From positions 34,143,424 through 34,207,423 of the forward strand of contig OZ021733.1 in NCBI GenBank assembly GCA_963978545.1: a stretch of 64,000 nt of DNA. The letters are read 5' to 3'. Numbering within the stretch: the first letter of the stretch is position 1; every line of letters begins with the position of its first letter. This document shows, piece by piece, positions 1-10,230 of this stretch. Source of the DNA: Linyphia triangularis. Lineage: Eukaryota > Arthropoda > Arachnida > Araneae > Linyphiidae. Under the pieces are notes generated by a model. That model was not told the origin of the DNA. It saw only the letters and a program-made list of their open reading frames with translations, and ran no database searches. Both the position numbers and the translations under genes were made by a program.

Positions 1-622
1 TGTTAAAAGTTTAACTTTGGTAATTACGTTACATTAAATTCATTTATATGTACTTTACTTACTGAGTACTTTATTAATTTTGTATTAGCCTCTTGTTAAA
101 TATAATACAATAAATCTGAGTTGTTACCTAGTACTTTTAGACTAATACCTGAAACATGCGTTCGTTCGCTTATTTTCATGCGAGGGACCTTAAAATTACT
201 TTTGTCAATATTGAGACTTGACAGCAGCTCATAAGTAGCGAAGTTTTCAACATAATAAACTGAAATGTTATATTTAGGGTAAATGAAGTATTCTAGATCT
301 AATGAAAAGGTAAAAATCATGGGTTCGATTTGAAACTTTCAAAGTTAGAATTCAATATACTTAGTAACAGCCTCTCACCCCCAAGATAAAAATTTTGCAC
401 CAGGCATATAAAGAATCTTAAACAAATTACTTTGGTGCAAACCACAATATTCGGACCCGAAGATATAGTCATTGTTTGGATTTTTGTGTGTGTACTGTAC
501 ATGAATCTCTTGATTTTAAATGGGGACTTCTGCAGACTGGGCCAAAAACACTTTTCTTTTTAAATTCTCTCCTTTTTTTGGAACATAAATTTCGTTTGAG
601 GAACACAGATTTTTTTTTTAAG

Positions 623-767
623 ATTGCTTACTGAACAAATGACTAGCAGAAGAGCAATTATGGTAAGCAAAATGGATGACATCGCAAAAACTATGAGTAC
701 ACTTCAAAAGAACCCTTGCCCTTCTGAAAAGAGATCTAAACTAACCCACGGGAATCATCAAGTAGAG
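623..767 (+). CDS. candidate exon of unrecognised gene, plus strand
   Basis: An open stretch reads LLTEQMTSRRAIMVSKMDD, then IAKTMSTLQKNPCPSEKR, then SKLTHGNHQVE. It is bounded by a polypyrimidine tract ending in aag (613-622) and by a donor-like GAG|gtataa at 768. The composition is unlike the surrounding AT-rich chance frames: few F/I/N/Y runs, balanced charged residues and no low complexity. It enters with one base of a split codon and leaves in phase 0. I do not recognise the family. It is antisense to the exchanger and lies downstream of its last visible exon, either in an intron of that gene or in a neighbouring gene. It could also be a relic of a mobile-element protein. Confidence 0.35.
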
Positions 768-1234
768 GTATAAAATTAATGATTAAAATTTTTTTTTAGC
801 ATTTTTTTTTTTTTTAATTTTACTGAAAAGGGAATATCTTTTAAATTTTGGATGAGTTTTATATTGGAATTTACCAGAAATTAATAACTTTTAGTTTAAA
901 AAAAAGCAAAACAAAAATAAATAAATATATATATTAAATTATAGTAAATTGATAATCCTGGCTTTATCATAATTTAGAAAAAAAAATAATCCATGTGTTT
1001 TATACCATTTGATATTAGAAGGGGGAGTTCTACAAAATTTAAATTTGATTGACATCATAAATATATATATTTTTTTTTTAAAATTGCACTTGTTAATATG
1101 TAAAATTTTACTGAAAAATACACTAGAGGTACATTGGATATTAATTTAGATGGCGCTTACAGCCCTCCACACTTTTTGCCCCTTCTCTAAAATTTGAAAA
1201 TAGTCATTTTTTAAATCAAGAGATTCAAATAACC

Positions 1235-2081
1235 CAGGGGTCGGCAAACTTTTCTGTGCTAAGAACCAAACATTCAACAATCAGAATATCAAAATTTATA
1301 AAGAGCCGCAAAATAAAATGTAAGCAGTGCCAATATGAGCTTTTATCCATTTAGCACAGCTGTATTGGCCAAACACGGGTTCTGAGAAAATTGGCCTGCC
1401 CATGCCCAATCACGGGCATCGTTCTAAAAAAAACAAAAACAAAAAAAACATTGCAAAACATATTTTCCCCCTCCGTCCCTTATACAAAAATATAAAACTC
1501 TGTATCTATATTTCCAAACTTCCATTATATTTTACCCAGCATTGGGGGAGATTGGCCAAGATCCATAGCAACGGCCAGTCTATAACGGTCCACATTGGGA
1601 TTGGCCAGTGTCGAGTCGAATATTGGTCAGCGGATTTGTTTTATTGGAGTACCTACAAACATTTTTATAGTATAGAAAATCATAACAGATGAGACAATCA
1701 ATAGTCCATTTTTGTCTGGAATGAAGGCATACAATTCAGTCAATTCTTTCTTAAATCCACGATTTTCATAATCTATTTTTCTCTTCCTTTTGGAAGACAT
1801 CGAAGCTACGTTTTACCAATACAGCATTTTGAAAGCAAAGGCAATAGGGGTTTTAATAGCGCTCACAGCTTCAAAATGTCGACAGCGAATTCCTTATTTC
1901 TTGGGTTGAAGAATGCGTAGTAAGTTTATAATGGGTCAGATTTACTCAAACAAAACTCAAATTATCATTTATTGCTTTAATAGTTTATTCTTAGGTTGAG
2001 TGACTTAGAACTTAAAGAGCCCCAAATATCCATGAAAAGAGCCACATGCGGCTCTGGAGCCATGGCCTGCTGACTCGCGAC
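1235..2081 (-). mobile_element. hAT transposon remnant (GTF2IRD2-like), with nested insertion
   Basis: The left end is CAGGGGTCGGCAAACTTTTC, a typical hAT end. The right end carries the AAGAGCCGCATGCGGCTC-type subterminal palindrome (AGCCACATGCGGCTCTGGAG) followed by a decayed GGCCTGCTGACTCGC end. On the minus strand from 1800 a short frame MSSKRKRKIDYENRGFKK, continuing ELTELYAFIPDKNG, matches the N-terminus of GTF2IRD2-like hAT transposases. The frame then shifts before the zinc-finger cysteines, and the transposase body is missing. Comparison with 38814-39499 shows an extra block at about 1361-1640. Confidence 0.8.
1361..1640. repeat. nested repeat inside hAT remnant, second copy at 17703-18000
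   Basis: This block has no counterpart in the hAT copy at 38.8-39.5 kb but is clearly similar to 17703-18000. Shared landmarks in the same order are TATTGG.CAA near the start, CCCTCCGTC, AAACTCTG, a CCCAG box, GAGATTGGCCAA.ATCCATAG, AACGG and GGGATTGGCCAGTGT. It is therefore most simply a separate element that inserted into the hAT. Boundaries are approximate and no transposase is present. Confidence 0.6.
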
Positions 2082-2808
2082 ATAAGGCAACTACTTTTTG
2101 TCCCGAAAATAATTTGTGGCTAGTAGTTTTAACATTGACTGAAGACACATATGGATGGCATTGGTTAGTATGAGCTCTCTAATTTATTATGTATTATAGA
2201 ATATTTCTCCCATTATTTCATTCAAAAGTCCGATTTAAATGCTCTACACTGTGCTCCGCTGGAAGCCTGTTTACCAATCTGATACCAATCTCTATGACTC
2301 AAGACGGAATCTTCAATTGTTTAAATGTTGGCAAAGACATGATTTATGATGATGTGTGCCTGCCATTGCATTATAAGAGGAAACACTGAAAGAATAATTA
2401 CCATCGGTTAGGTTGAATAAAAAATCTTTTATAATACATCGGTTATCTAATGCGCAATAAAAGAGAGAATATCCTTTTAAACTATTTACTTGCATGTCGT
2501 AAATGAGGGAAGAGGGTCTGAAGAATATTTGTATGCTATGGTATACAATTTAACCATGAATAATTATTAAGAAATAGTAAGCACAATCCATTGCTGAATT
2601 TTATTCATCTTGTCTAACAAAAAGGTTAACAATTATTAATTCATAAGCAGTTTTTTTTTCAAGCTGTAGAATTGTGACCTCCGAAGTGTTAAGCGAATGT
2701 TTGAAAATGTAATGAAAAGTAGTTAAAAAGTAATGAAAAAATTATGAATTTATGAGTTTCATTCATATATAGAAGGGTGAAACGTAGTCTAATTCCGTGT
2801 CAATAATG

Positions 2809-3030
2809 TTAACCTTTCGCATTCCAGGCCTTTTTCGCGCGGAGGGACCAGCAACTCGAGAGGTTTCCCGCCATTTTTGGTTGGTTAGAAGTTATAGATC
2901 CGCTTCAAAGAAACTAAACACAGTCATTGGCCTTGCATAGAATTTCCGCATCAAACATAGTGGTCTTCTCGAGTTGCGGCATCAAATCATATGGTGAGTG
3001 AGAGTCATCTCTGGTGTGCAAAAGGGTTAA
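2809..3030. mobile_element. piggyBac-like MITE, 222 bp, TTAA-flanked
   Basis: TTAA flanks both ends (2809-2812 and 3027-3030). The left end is TTAACC-TTTCGCATTCCAGG and the right end, read inverted, is TTAACCCTTTTGCACACCAG. Further in, a second inverted pair holds the CAACTCGAGA core (left near 2851, right near 2970). TTAA target sites and ends starting with CCC are the hallmark of the piggyBac superfamily. It has no coding capacity. Confidence 0.75.
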
Positions 3031-4662
3031 TACAAATGTGGGATAAAAGTGTTTACATTTGTCTTTTCCCAAGTATAAACTGAAGTATAAGCAGAGCAAT
3101 TTTTTATAAATTTATTCCTCGCATGTCATAATCCTTAAATGACTTATTTTCAATACATGGATCCTTTTTATATCCTGAATAAATTAGTTGCTTTATTTTC
3201 AGATTTTCTTCAAGACTCAGTATTGTGCTTCAGATTTCGGCTCATATTTGATGGTGGTAGGCGTTTAGTGGCGAGGGAAGGGGATTGGAACAGATGCCTC
3301 CTCCCTTCCGTACCACTACTGTCTAAAAATTATAAATGGCCTCAAACTCTTCTCAATTTTTTACTTTTTGATACCCTTTTGGTTATGCAAAATTTTTATT
3401 CACATTCTATTCTTGCCTTAATTTAATACCATAATTTAAATCGATGAACATTTACAAATTTTCATTCCAAAGTTGCGGCAGCAATGGCTTCCCTATGCGC
3501 CCTTGCATCTGTGCTCAGGACAACGTCCTATGAATGAGTTTCATGTCTGCCATCATTAGTTAAGTTACCATAAGTTCAAAAAATTCAAATGCATATTTTG
3601 ACACATTCTGGTTAATCCTTAGAAAGTAATCTTTTAATTTCATTGAATGGATCAAGTTCTTAAGTCATACAACCTATACAACAATAAAAATATATGTAAT
3701 TTCAAAGGATAAATGCAAAGGCGTCACAATATGCATTTCAATATTTTTTTGGATTTTGGGCTTTTTAACTTATAAAAGCAGATATAGAACCTAATTTTCA
3801 ACGTACATCTACATGTCTAAAATTATGTTAGTTCTCATAATGTATGCAAGAGATTATTTGCAACCCCCACCTCCTTAATGAAAGAGTACGAGTCATTACC
3901 ACACCTCTTTTAAAACAAAAACTGTTTTGATTGAAGTAACTAATAAGATAATTCTATATTCTTTCTCCCCAAAAGCAATATTGCTCTCCTCTATCGGTGG
4001 TTAACGATGGTGGTTCACATTCATTGGATTTGTTTAACATAAACTTGAGTGTTCGTGCTCAACATTTAAAAACCATTAGCTTACCAACGGAAAACGTTGC
4101 TTAGCTGGTGGAAGTTTTCTGGGTTTTTCTCCATATTTGAAATAAAGATGGTAACACAGGAAACACCTGTTTGCAGTGTTTGGTTGTAAACCCTAATGTT
4201 CTAAGAACAGTACCATAATTAATCTGCACCTTTTTGAAGCCTTCTAGACCCTGTTTAAATGAACATATCTATTTAAAATTTGGCACTCACAGTATTTAGA
4301 GATCATGGCAAATGATCTAAATATGAGCCAAAATTATAATGTTTGACATCATTTTATAGACTAATATTGGAGTGAACTTTACCGACAGAACCTTATTGGG
4401 ATATTGTGAATGAAGTTTTTGACTAAAAAGAAAACAATCCAATAAAATTTTGAATATATGTCCTACAATTATTGTCCTTGAAGCGTCACTTATGAAAATT
4501 TGAACTATGCTTTATTGATTTATTTTATTTTTAGGAATAATTTTTCCATGGTTTCAGTTGTACTTATGCAAGTTTTATAAAGATCTATGCTCTAAACAGC
4601 ATCAGTTTAGTTATATTCATCCTATGCATTACAGTAAGGGAAAAGAGAACTAGATACTTTAC

Positions 4663-4808
4663 CTTGAACTCTCTGCTTTCCTTAATGCGAACTTGCACTT
4701 TGTATTGTTCTCCAAGTCTTGGTTTTCCCAGCAGGGCAATTTTTTCATCCTCTGATAAATCATCTCTATCTTGATTTATGTCTTCACCTCTTTTCTCACG
4801 GAGGTAAT
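4663..4808 (-). CDS. Na+/Ca2+ exchanger, last CBD2 exon (146 nt)
   Basis: This exon closes CBD2. It has the acceptor acaaatttttcag and the donor AAG|gtaaag. Two bases complete a split Asp codon (phase 1 in), then 48 codons follow: YLREKRGEDINQDRDDLSED, EKIALLGKPRLGEQYKV and QVRIKESREFK. The end matches vertebrate NCX ...RRIAEMGRPILGEHTKLEVIIEESYEFK, where IEES is replaced by IKES. It ends in phase 0. The acidic DDLSEDE precedes the conserved G-K-P-R-L strand. The next exon of the family (TVDKL..., then the second transmembrane half) was not recognised in the 4.66 kb to its left, so it probably lies outside the window. Confidence 0.93.
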
Positions 4809-6401
4809 CTGAAAAATTTGTCAGCAAAGTATGAGGGACTAAGTCAATAATTATCGGCATTGCACATTATGTGTTTTGCCATGATTATAACAAAAAACAG
4901 CTTGAAACCTTTAGAAAGAGCATTTGTGGCTTTAAAAGGCCATTTCGAACTTGGAGAATCTTTTTTTTTTTTTTTTTTTTTTATCTTAGACATAATTATT
5001 TCCTCTTGTTTGTGTTGATAATTTTATTTTTCAATAATAATTATTTTTATGTTCTTTATTTGAAAAATGTAGTTTTGAATTAGGAATGATATTTAGTTAT
5101 TCTGTTTCTGTCAGTTTTATTGTCGTTGATAGATTAGAAGAAAAAACATAGTTTAGTTCTGTTAACAGTTATATGTACGTTTAAAGTTTTCCTTGAAAAA
5201 ACATTTTTTGTTTTCACAGATCATTAAAAAAAAAAAAAATTCCCGCTGTGAGATGTTTTCAATTTCTTAAGTCATTCGAGAATATAAAAGTTCACAATAA
5301 TTTTTTTATTATACTTTTTCATTAAATTTAAGGTTCCTTATCTTATTTTACTATAGAATAGAAAAGCAAGTTACTAAAGTATAGTTATAAATGACAATTA
5401 GTAGAAAATAGAAATTACGAGTAGTTTGAATGTTGCGACATAAAAGTTAATTTACATTCTTGACTATTATTTGGATGCAATTTGGTAAGATAGAATAAAA
5501 AAATATCTTCAAAGTTGGATGATGAAATTTTTACTCAATCGATCTTAGAGAGGTTTGGTGTAGATATTCTACTGAGATTGTATAAACATATTTCTGTATA
5601 TAAAATTATTTCAGTGTCACGATTCTTACAGTGGCGATATTTATAAGGAGGTTTTGCCAACTAAAACCATGTTTTAAACTAAGCTGTCCGCTTTTTTGTA
5701 CGTAGTTTTCATGGTAATATTTATATAACTACATATTTTAGAAATTATTTTTTAATTAAATGATTTATAAAATTAGTATATGGTGCATCTGGTGATATAG
5801 CCGTCATTCTGGCATAAAATCGAGATTATTTTTGTGTTTCAAAATAAAACTGTGAATGCTACTTTGTAAACAGTAATTGTTTAAACTTCGCCCTTTAATA
5901 TGCATCTGTCATCAATTCGTATTTTGTATTTATTGGATTTTATTAAATTAGAGATTTCTACAATCAACGATTGCAGATTAAAAGATATTATTTTTTATCC
6001 AAGCCGCATATTTATTTTTCAGATTTTTAAAAATAAAACAAATTATTAAATTATAAAAATGAATAATACTTTTTTATTTTGGGACGAACCCTCATTACGA
6101 ATTCGTCGTGATTTGATTAAAGTAACTAGATTTTATGTGTAGATATGATATGTAAGTTAACGAATAGATTGAACAAAATTAATAGTTTCTTCTAATTACA
6201 AGTTTGTGTAACTAAGTTAGCTCCCCTCCCCCCTCCCCTTCTCCTTCACCTGTTTATCTAAAGTTTTTCAAATAATAAAAAAAAGTGCTTTATATATATT
6301 TTTTGCATTTATTTGAAACTATGTTTATAAATATATACTTTTTTTTTTATTTAGGGGCAGTAAGCCTAGAGAAACAAAGGCTTATTATCGCCATCGCAAT
6401 A

Positions 6402-6823
6402 ATTTTATTTAGTATTAAAGATTTAAATTTTTTTTATCAAATTCTAAGGTACTTGCTTACGTTGAAAAAGTAAATTTCTATAAAATTTGACAAACTAATG
6501 TTATTCATGAACGTTTTTCCAAATATTTAAGTTTCTAAAACTTTATTTAGTATAAAAGCTTTAAATTTTTTTTTTATCAAATTCTAAGGTACTTGCTTAC
6601 GTTGAAAAAGTGAATTTCTATAAAATTTGACAAACTAATGTTATTCATGAATGTTTTTCCAAATATTTAAGTTTCTAAAACTTTATTTAGTATTAAAGCT
6701 ATAAATTTTTTTTTTATCAAATTCTAAGGTACTTGCTTACGGTGAAAAAGTGAATTTCTATAAAATTTGACAAACTAATGTTATTCATGAATGTTTTGGC
6801 CAAATATTTAAGTTTCTAAAAAT
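6402..6823. repeat. three-copy tandem repeat, about 139 bp unit
   Basis: Units begin near 6402, 6541 and 6681, each with TTTATTTAGTAT.AAAG, then ATCAAATTCTAAGGTACTTG, CTTACG.TGAAAAAGT, AATTTCTATAAAATTTGAC and TTATTCATGAA.GTTTT. Copies differ at few positions, so the expansion is recent. It does not encode a protein. Confidence 0.9.
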
Positions 6824-8689
6824 GTGTTTATTTTAATGCTGCGTTAATTAAAAAAAAGGTTAGGATAATTTGAACTTGTCTAAAATTGTTTATTGTAATG
6901 GAAAGTAAAGAGTTTAAAAGCCTTGTTCTGAGAATTGATTTTCATGCAAACATTGTTAATGTGATAACTATAACAATCATTGATGAATTTCTAAAAAAAT
7001 TTCTGACCTTATTTTGTTGATTGTTATCTAGGGCATATAATAAAAAGATTGTGATTGGATTATTGTTTTATGAGTCATAGCTTATGGTTTGAATGAAAAC
7101 TAAGTAAAATTGTTGAAAATCATAGACCCATTTTTTGATTATCTATAAAAAAAAGTTTTTATGAATATGATTTTTTATTGTAGTATATGACATGCCTTAG
7201 ATATTAGTATGCAGTTTATTTATACACAATTTATTCCCTAAAAAACTTAATAGTTTTCCCTTTACCGTATTTCGAGTTTTTGAAATATTTAATCAAAATT
7301 TCATGTAAAATTAGAGTTTTTGTAAAATTATACCAATATATTTGAATTTTTTTCATTTTATTACTATTCTATAATATCAATACGTATAAAAAGGTATTTT
7401 AACTATTTCTTCATAATTTTTTAAAAATCCTCCGAACGTAGGCAAGTTCACGGTTCACAAAGGATCGTTAAACAAGATATACATATACATCTGGAATTGC
7501 GAAATTTGACTAAAGTATGCGTTTTTGTATTTTTGTATCAAAATATTCCCAAATTTATTACCTTTAAAATGATACCATTTTATTTCTGAGACTCAAATTA
7601 CTTTTTAAATATCAGTGAGTTTTAAGAACCTGTTTTGTATCACATTAATAAGTGTAAACTTTAAAAGCACTTTTCTAAAGAATGACATTTTGTTGTTATA
7701 TGGCTTTACACTAACGGTCATAACTTGATTATAAATTGTCCATTTTACAAAATTCTAATCATATTTTGTAGACAATAGTTGTGAATATGTTCTCATAAAA
7801 AATCATATATATATTGTTCTAAAATATTTTATTTATATTTTCATCTTAATTTTTTGTTAAAAGCTATGTATTTTTTCAATCATTTTATTTAAAAATTCCC
7901 TTTGGATACGATAGTACTCATGTTTAAATTTTTAATGTTATGGTTTATCGAGTATGCATTGGATTAATCGAGACAAAAAATTCAATTAATACATAGTTCA
8001 GAGGTAGTGGATACTTAAGTACTGTAAGTGTCTAAATTTTGTTTTGTCAAAATGCTAAGTAAATAAAAAAAATAAAAAATACGCGTTTAAAATAAGTCTT
8101 CATGACACATCGTTTGAAGATATATTTTGTATTTTAAGACAGACATTACCGAGTTTTTGAAGATGGGGTCCTTTGGTTGTACCTACTTTTGGCTTTCTTA
8201 TATTAGAAATCTACATCTTATTCAAAGTGTTATCCAAGGACTTCTTGTATTGGCTTGTTCCTTGGTTTTAAAAGATTTATATATCATTTTAATATTCCTA
8301 ACAAGTTAAAATAATCATTAGGTGCAAAAGTTACGAGCGTCACGCATATGTAAACAATATTCAAAATTGAAAGATATATATTTCAAAGTGCAGATAATAT
8401 TTTCTTAGTAAACATTGCAAAATTTAATTATAAAAGTTGGTAATACAAATATTTATAAAAAGGCACTAAATGTGTTTATTTTTTAGCAACTAAAAGCTGT
8501 TAAAACATGCAGCACTAAAATTGGATTTCTATGCTAAAATCCCAGCCGTAAAAATACAAATATATAAACATATCCAACGAAATAAGTACTGTTAATCGAA
8601 TCGTGATTTTACGCATTGAAACGTAGTCACTATCCTTTAAAATATAGTTAACTATTCATAATTCCGTAATGAAAAAGTTAACTTTCCAA

Positions 8690-8819
8690 TGATTGATGAT
8701 TTGTAATGAGATGATTTGATTGGTGATTTGTAATGAGATGATTTGATTGGTGATTTGTAATGAGATGATTTGATTGGTGATTTGTAATGAGATGATTTGA
8801 TTGGTGATTTGTAATGAGA
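8690..8819. repeat. 27-bp minisatellite, nearly five units
   Basis: The unit GATTGGTGATTTG/TAATGAGATGATTT repeats with almost no variation. Because 27 is a multiple of three it gives a repeating nine-residue frame on the minus strand, which is a by-product and not a gene. It is followed by a more degenerate GGAATTTGTAA-rich stretch to about 9060. Confidence 0.92.
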
Positions 8820-10182
8820 GAAATAATTGGAATGCAGAAAGATCAACGATTAGAATTTATTTCAGGAGTGAAAAATGGAATTTGTAATTGTAAAGATTGG
8901 AATTTGTTAAGATTGAAAGCTTAAAATTTTTTGAGAGGGAAAAGTGAAATTTATACTGTGTAATGATTAGAATTAGTAATGGAAAATTATTGGAATTTAC
9001 ATAAAAATGTATTGGAATTTAAATAATAAGAAATTATTGCAATTTTAATTTGATATTATTTATAAGTAATTACTTTATTGAAATTAAAATATGCTCCGTA
9101 ACGTCTTTCGAATGCGAGTAAATGACTATAGTTAAAGTAATATATCGTTTTATATAAAATAAACATCAGCTATAATCGGTTTGAATTGATAATTGAATTA
9201 CAATTCACACGATTATTTCTAAAGAAATGACACTTAAATGCGTAATTAGACTTTTACAGTTTGTAAAATTATTTGATCTGCTGGAAGGGGAAAAGTATAG
9301 CTAGTTGAATACTCATAATCATTAAAATTTTTTCAACATGACTGGCTTTCGATGTGAGCTTACAAAAAATGGAAACAATGCTAAAATATTATTTACGGTA
9401 CTTAACATTGTATGCTTGCAGAGAAGGCAGTAGATTTTAACCATTAGTAGAGTAGAACCATTTTAAAAGTGCGAATATGCATCAAGTTTATTTTATTACG
9501 ATTAATTGTTCGAATAATTTTGATTAGAAACGTACGTTTTACAAGATAATGGCTTAGGAAAGACCCATATCGAAACTATAGCTAATGTAGTGGACACTAA
9601 GCAAGTTCAAATCAAATTCCTTTTCCTGAAAAACAAAACTTTTTCATCTAAAGAACGGAAAGTTTACCCTGCCTAAAGAAAAGCAATAAAACGGAACTAT
9701 TTTCTTTTGCTACGGAAAACAAAGAGTCGACTTGAGTCTGAATAATCAGTACAATTTCTATTGCGCGGAATGATTTTAAACATTGTTTTGAATTCCATTT
9801 ATGAAGGATTTAAAGTACAGTGCCTTTAAACTAATATCCTCAACTACATTTAATTACTATATCAATCAAATAATTGTTATTTCCACATTCCTGATTTCTT
9901 GAATTTGTTACCGAATTAGCTTTGCAAAAAAACTAAGGGAGAGAAGAGACGATTTATAAAACATTTATAGTTTTTAAACTTTAAGGACTTAAACTTAAGG
10001 AATTTTATTTGTTTTAATTACGACATAAAAGTGTATGTCCATATTATTCAACTTTTTGCTTCGGACGATACGGATACACAGACACAAAAGACAAGGACGC
10101 AATATAGGTGAACCGATTTTTCTTCCTTACAATACTGAACACCAATGACAACATATAGATTTGTTGCATAGAGAGATCTTAC

Positions 10183-10230
10183 TTTTCTTACTCGAACGCC
10201 TGGAACCTTTGGGTCTCCAATAGGATCCAA
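10183..10230 (-). CDS. Na+/Ca2+ exchanger, 48-nt cassette exon candidate
   Basis: A 48-nt block has a strong acceptor (tttttcataacag) and donor (AAAA|gtaaga). A second donor 9 nt earlier (TCGA|gtaaga) would give 39 nt; both lengths are multiples of three. The neighbouring exons join at phase 1. In that frame the block reads roughly VGSYWRPKGSRRSSKK, basic and containing RRSS, a PKA-type site. In phase 0 it reads LDPIGDPKVPGVRVRK, which looks more protein-like and echoes the G-x-P-K/R motif of the flanking exons, but that phase would run the next exon into a stop. The splice signals support an exon; the frame is unresolved. Confidence 0.5.

Larger units (their letters stand above)
1..4662 (-). 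other. exchanger intron (left side), mostly noncoding
   Basis: This is the sequence after the donor of the last visible exchanger exon. It contains the plus-strand candidate exon (623-767), an hAT remnant (1235-2081) and a piggyBac-like MITE (2809-3030). Between 3031 and 4662 I see only AT-rich DNA with no supported gene. The open frame at 3139-3426 is hydrophobic and unlike any protein I know. The next exchanger exon was looked for by its conserved residues and not found. Confidence 0.6.
4809..10182 (-). other. exchanger intron, 5.4 kb
   Basis: This intron separates the 48-nt cassette candidate from the last CBD2 exon. It holds a T-run near 4962-4982, a three-copy tandem repeat (6402-6823) and a 27-bp minisatellite (8690-8819) followed by a degenerate TTGGAATTT-rich stretch to about 9060. 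Nothing else in it can be supported as a gene; it is otherwise AT-rich unique sequence. Confidence 0.75.

Noticed and set aside
1149..1160. AGATGGCGCTTA, CTCF-like motif
   Set aside because: It is too short to support without binding or conservation data. Similar AGATGGCA occurs at 14631 and 14704 by itself.
3139..3426. 95-residue open frame on the plus strand
   Set aside because: It looks like a random hydrophobic translation without motif or context.
8652..8846. Repeat protein SHYKSPIKS on the minus strand
   Set aside because: It is a translation of the 27-bp minisatellite, not a gene.
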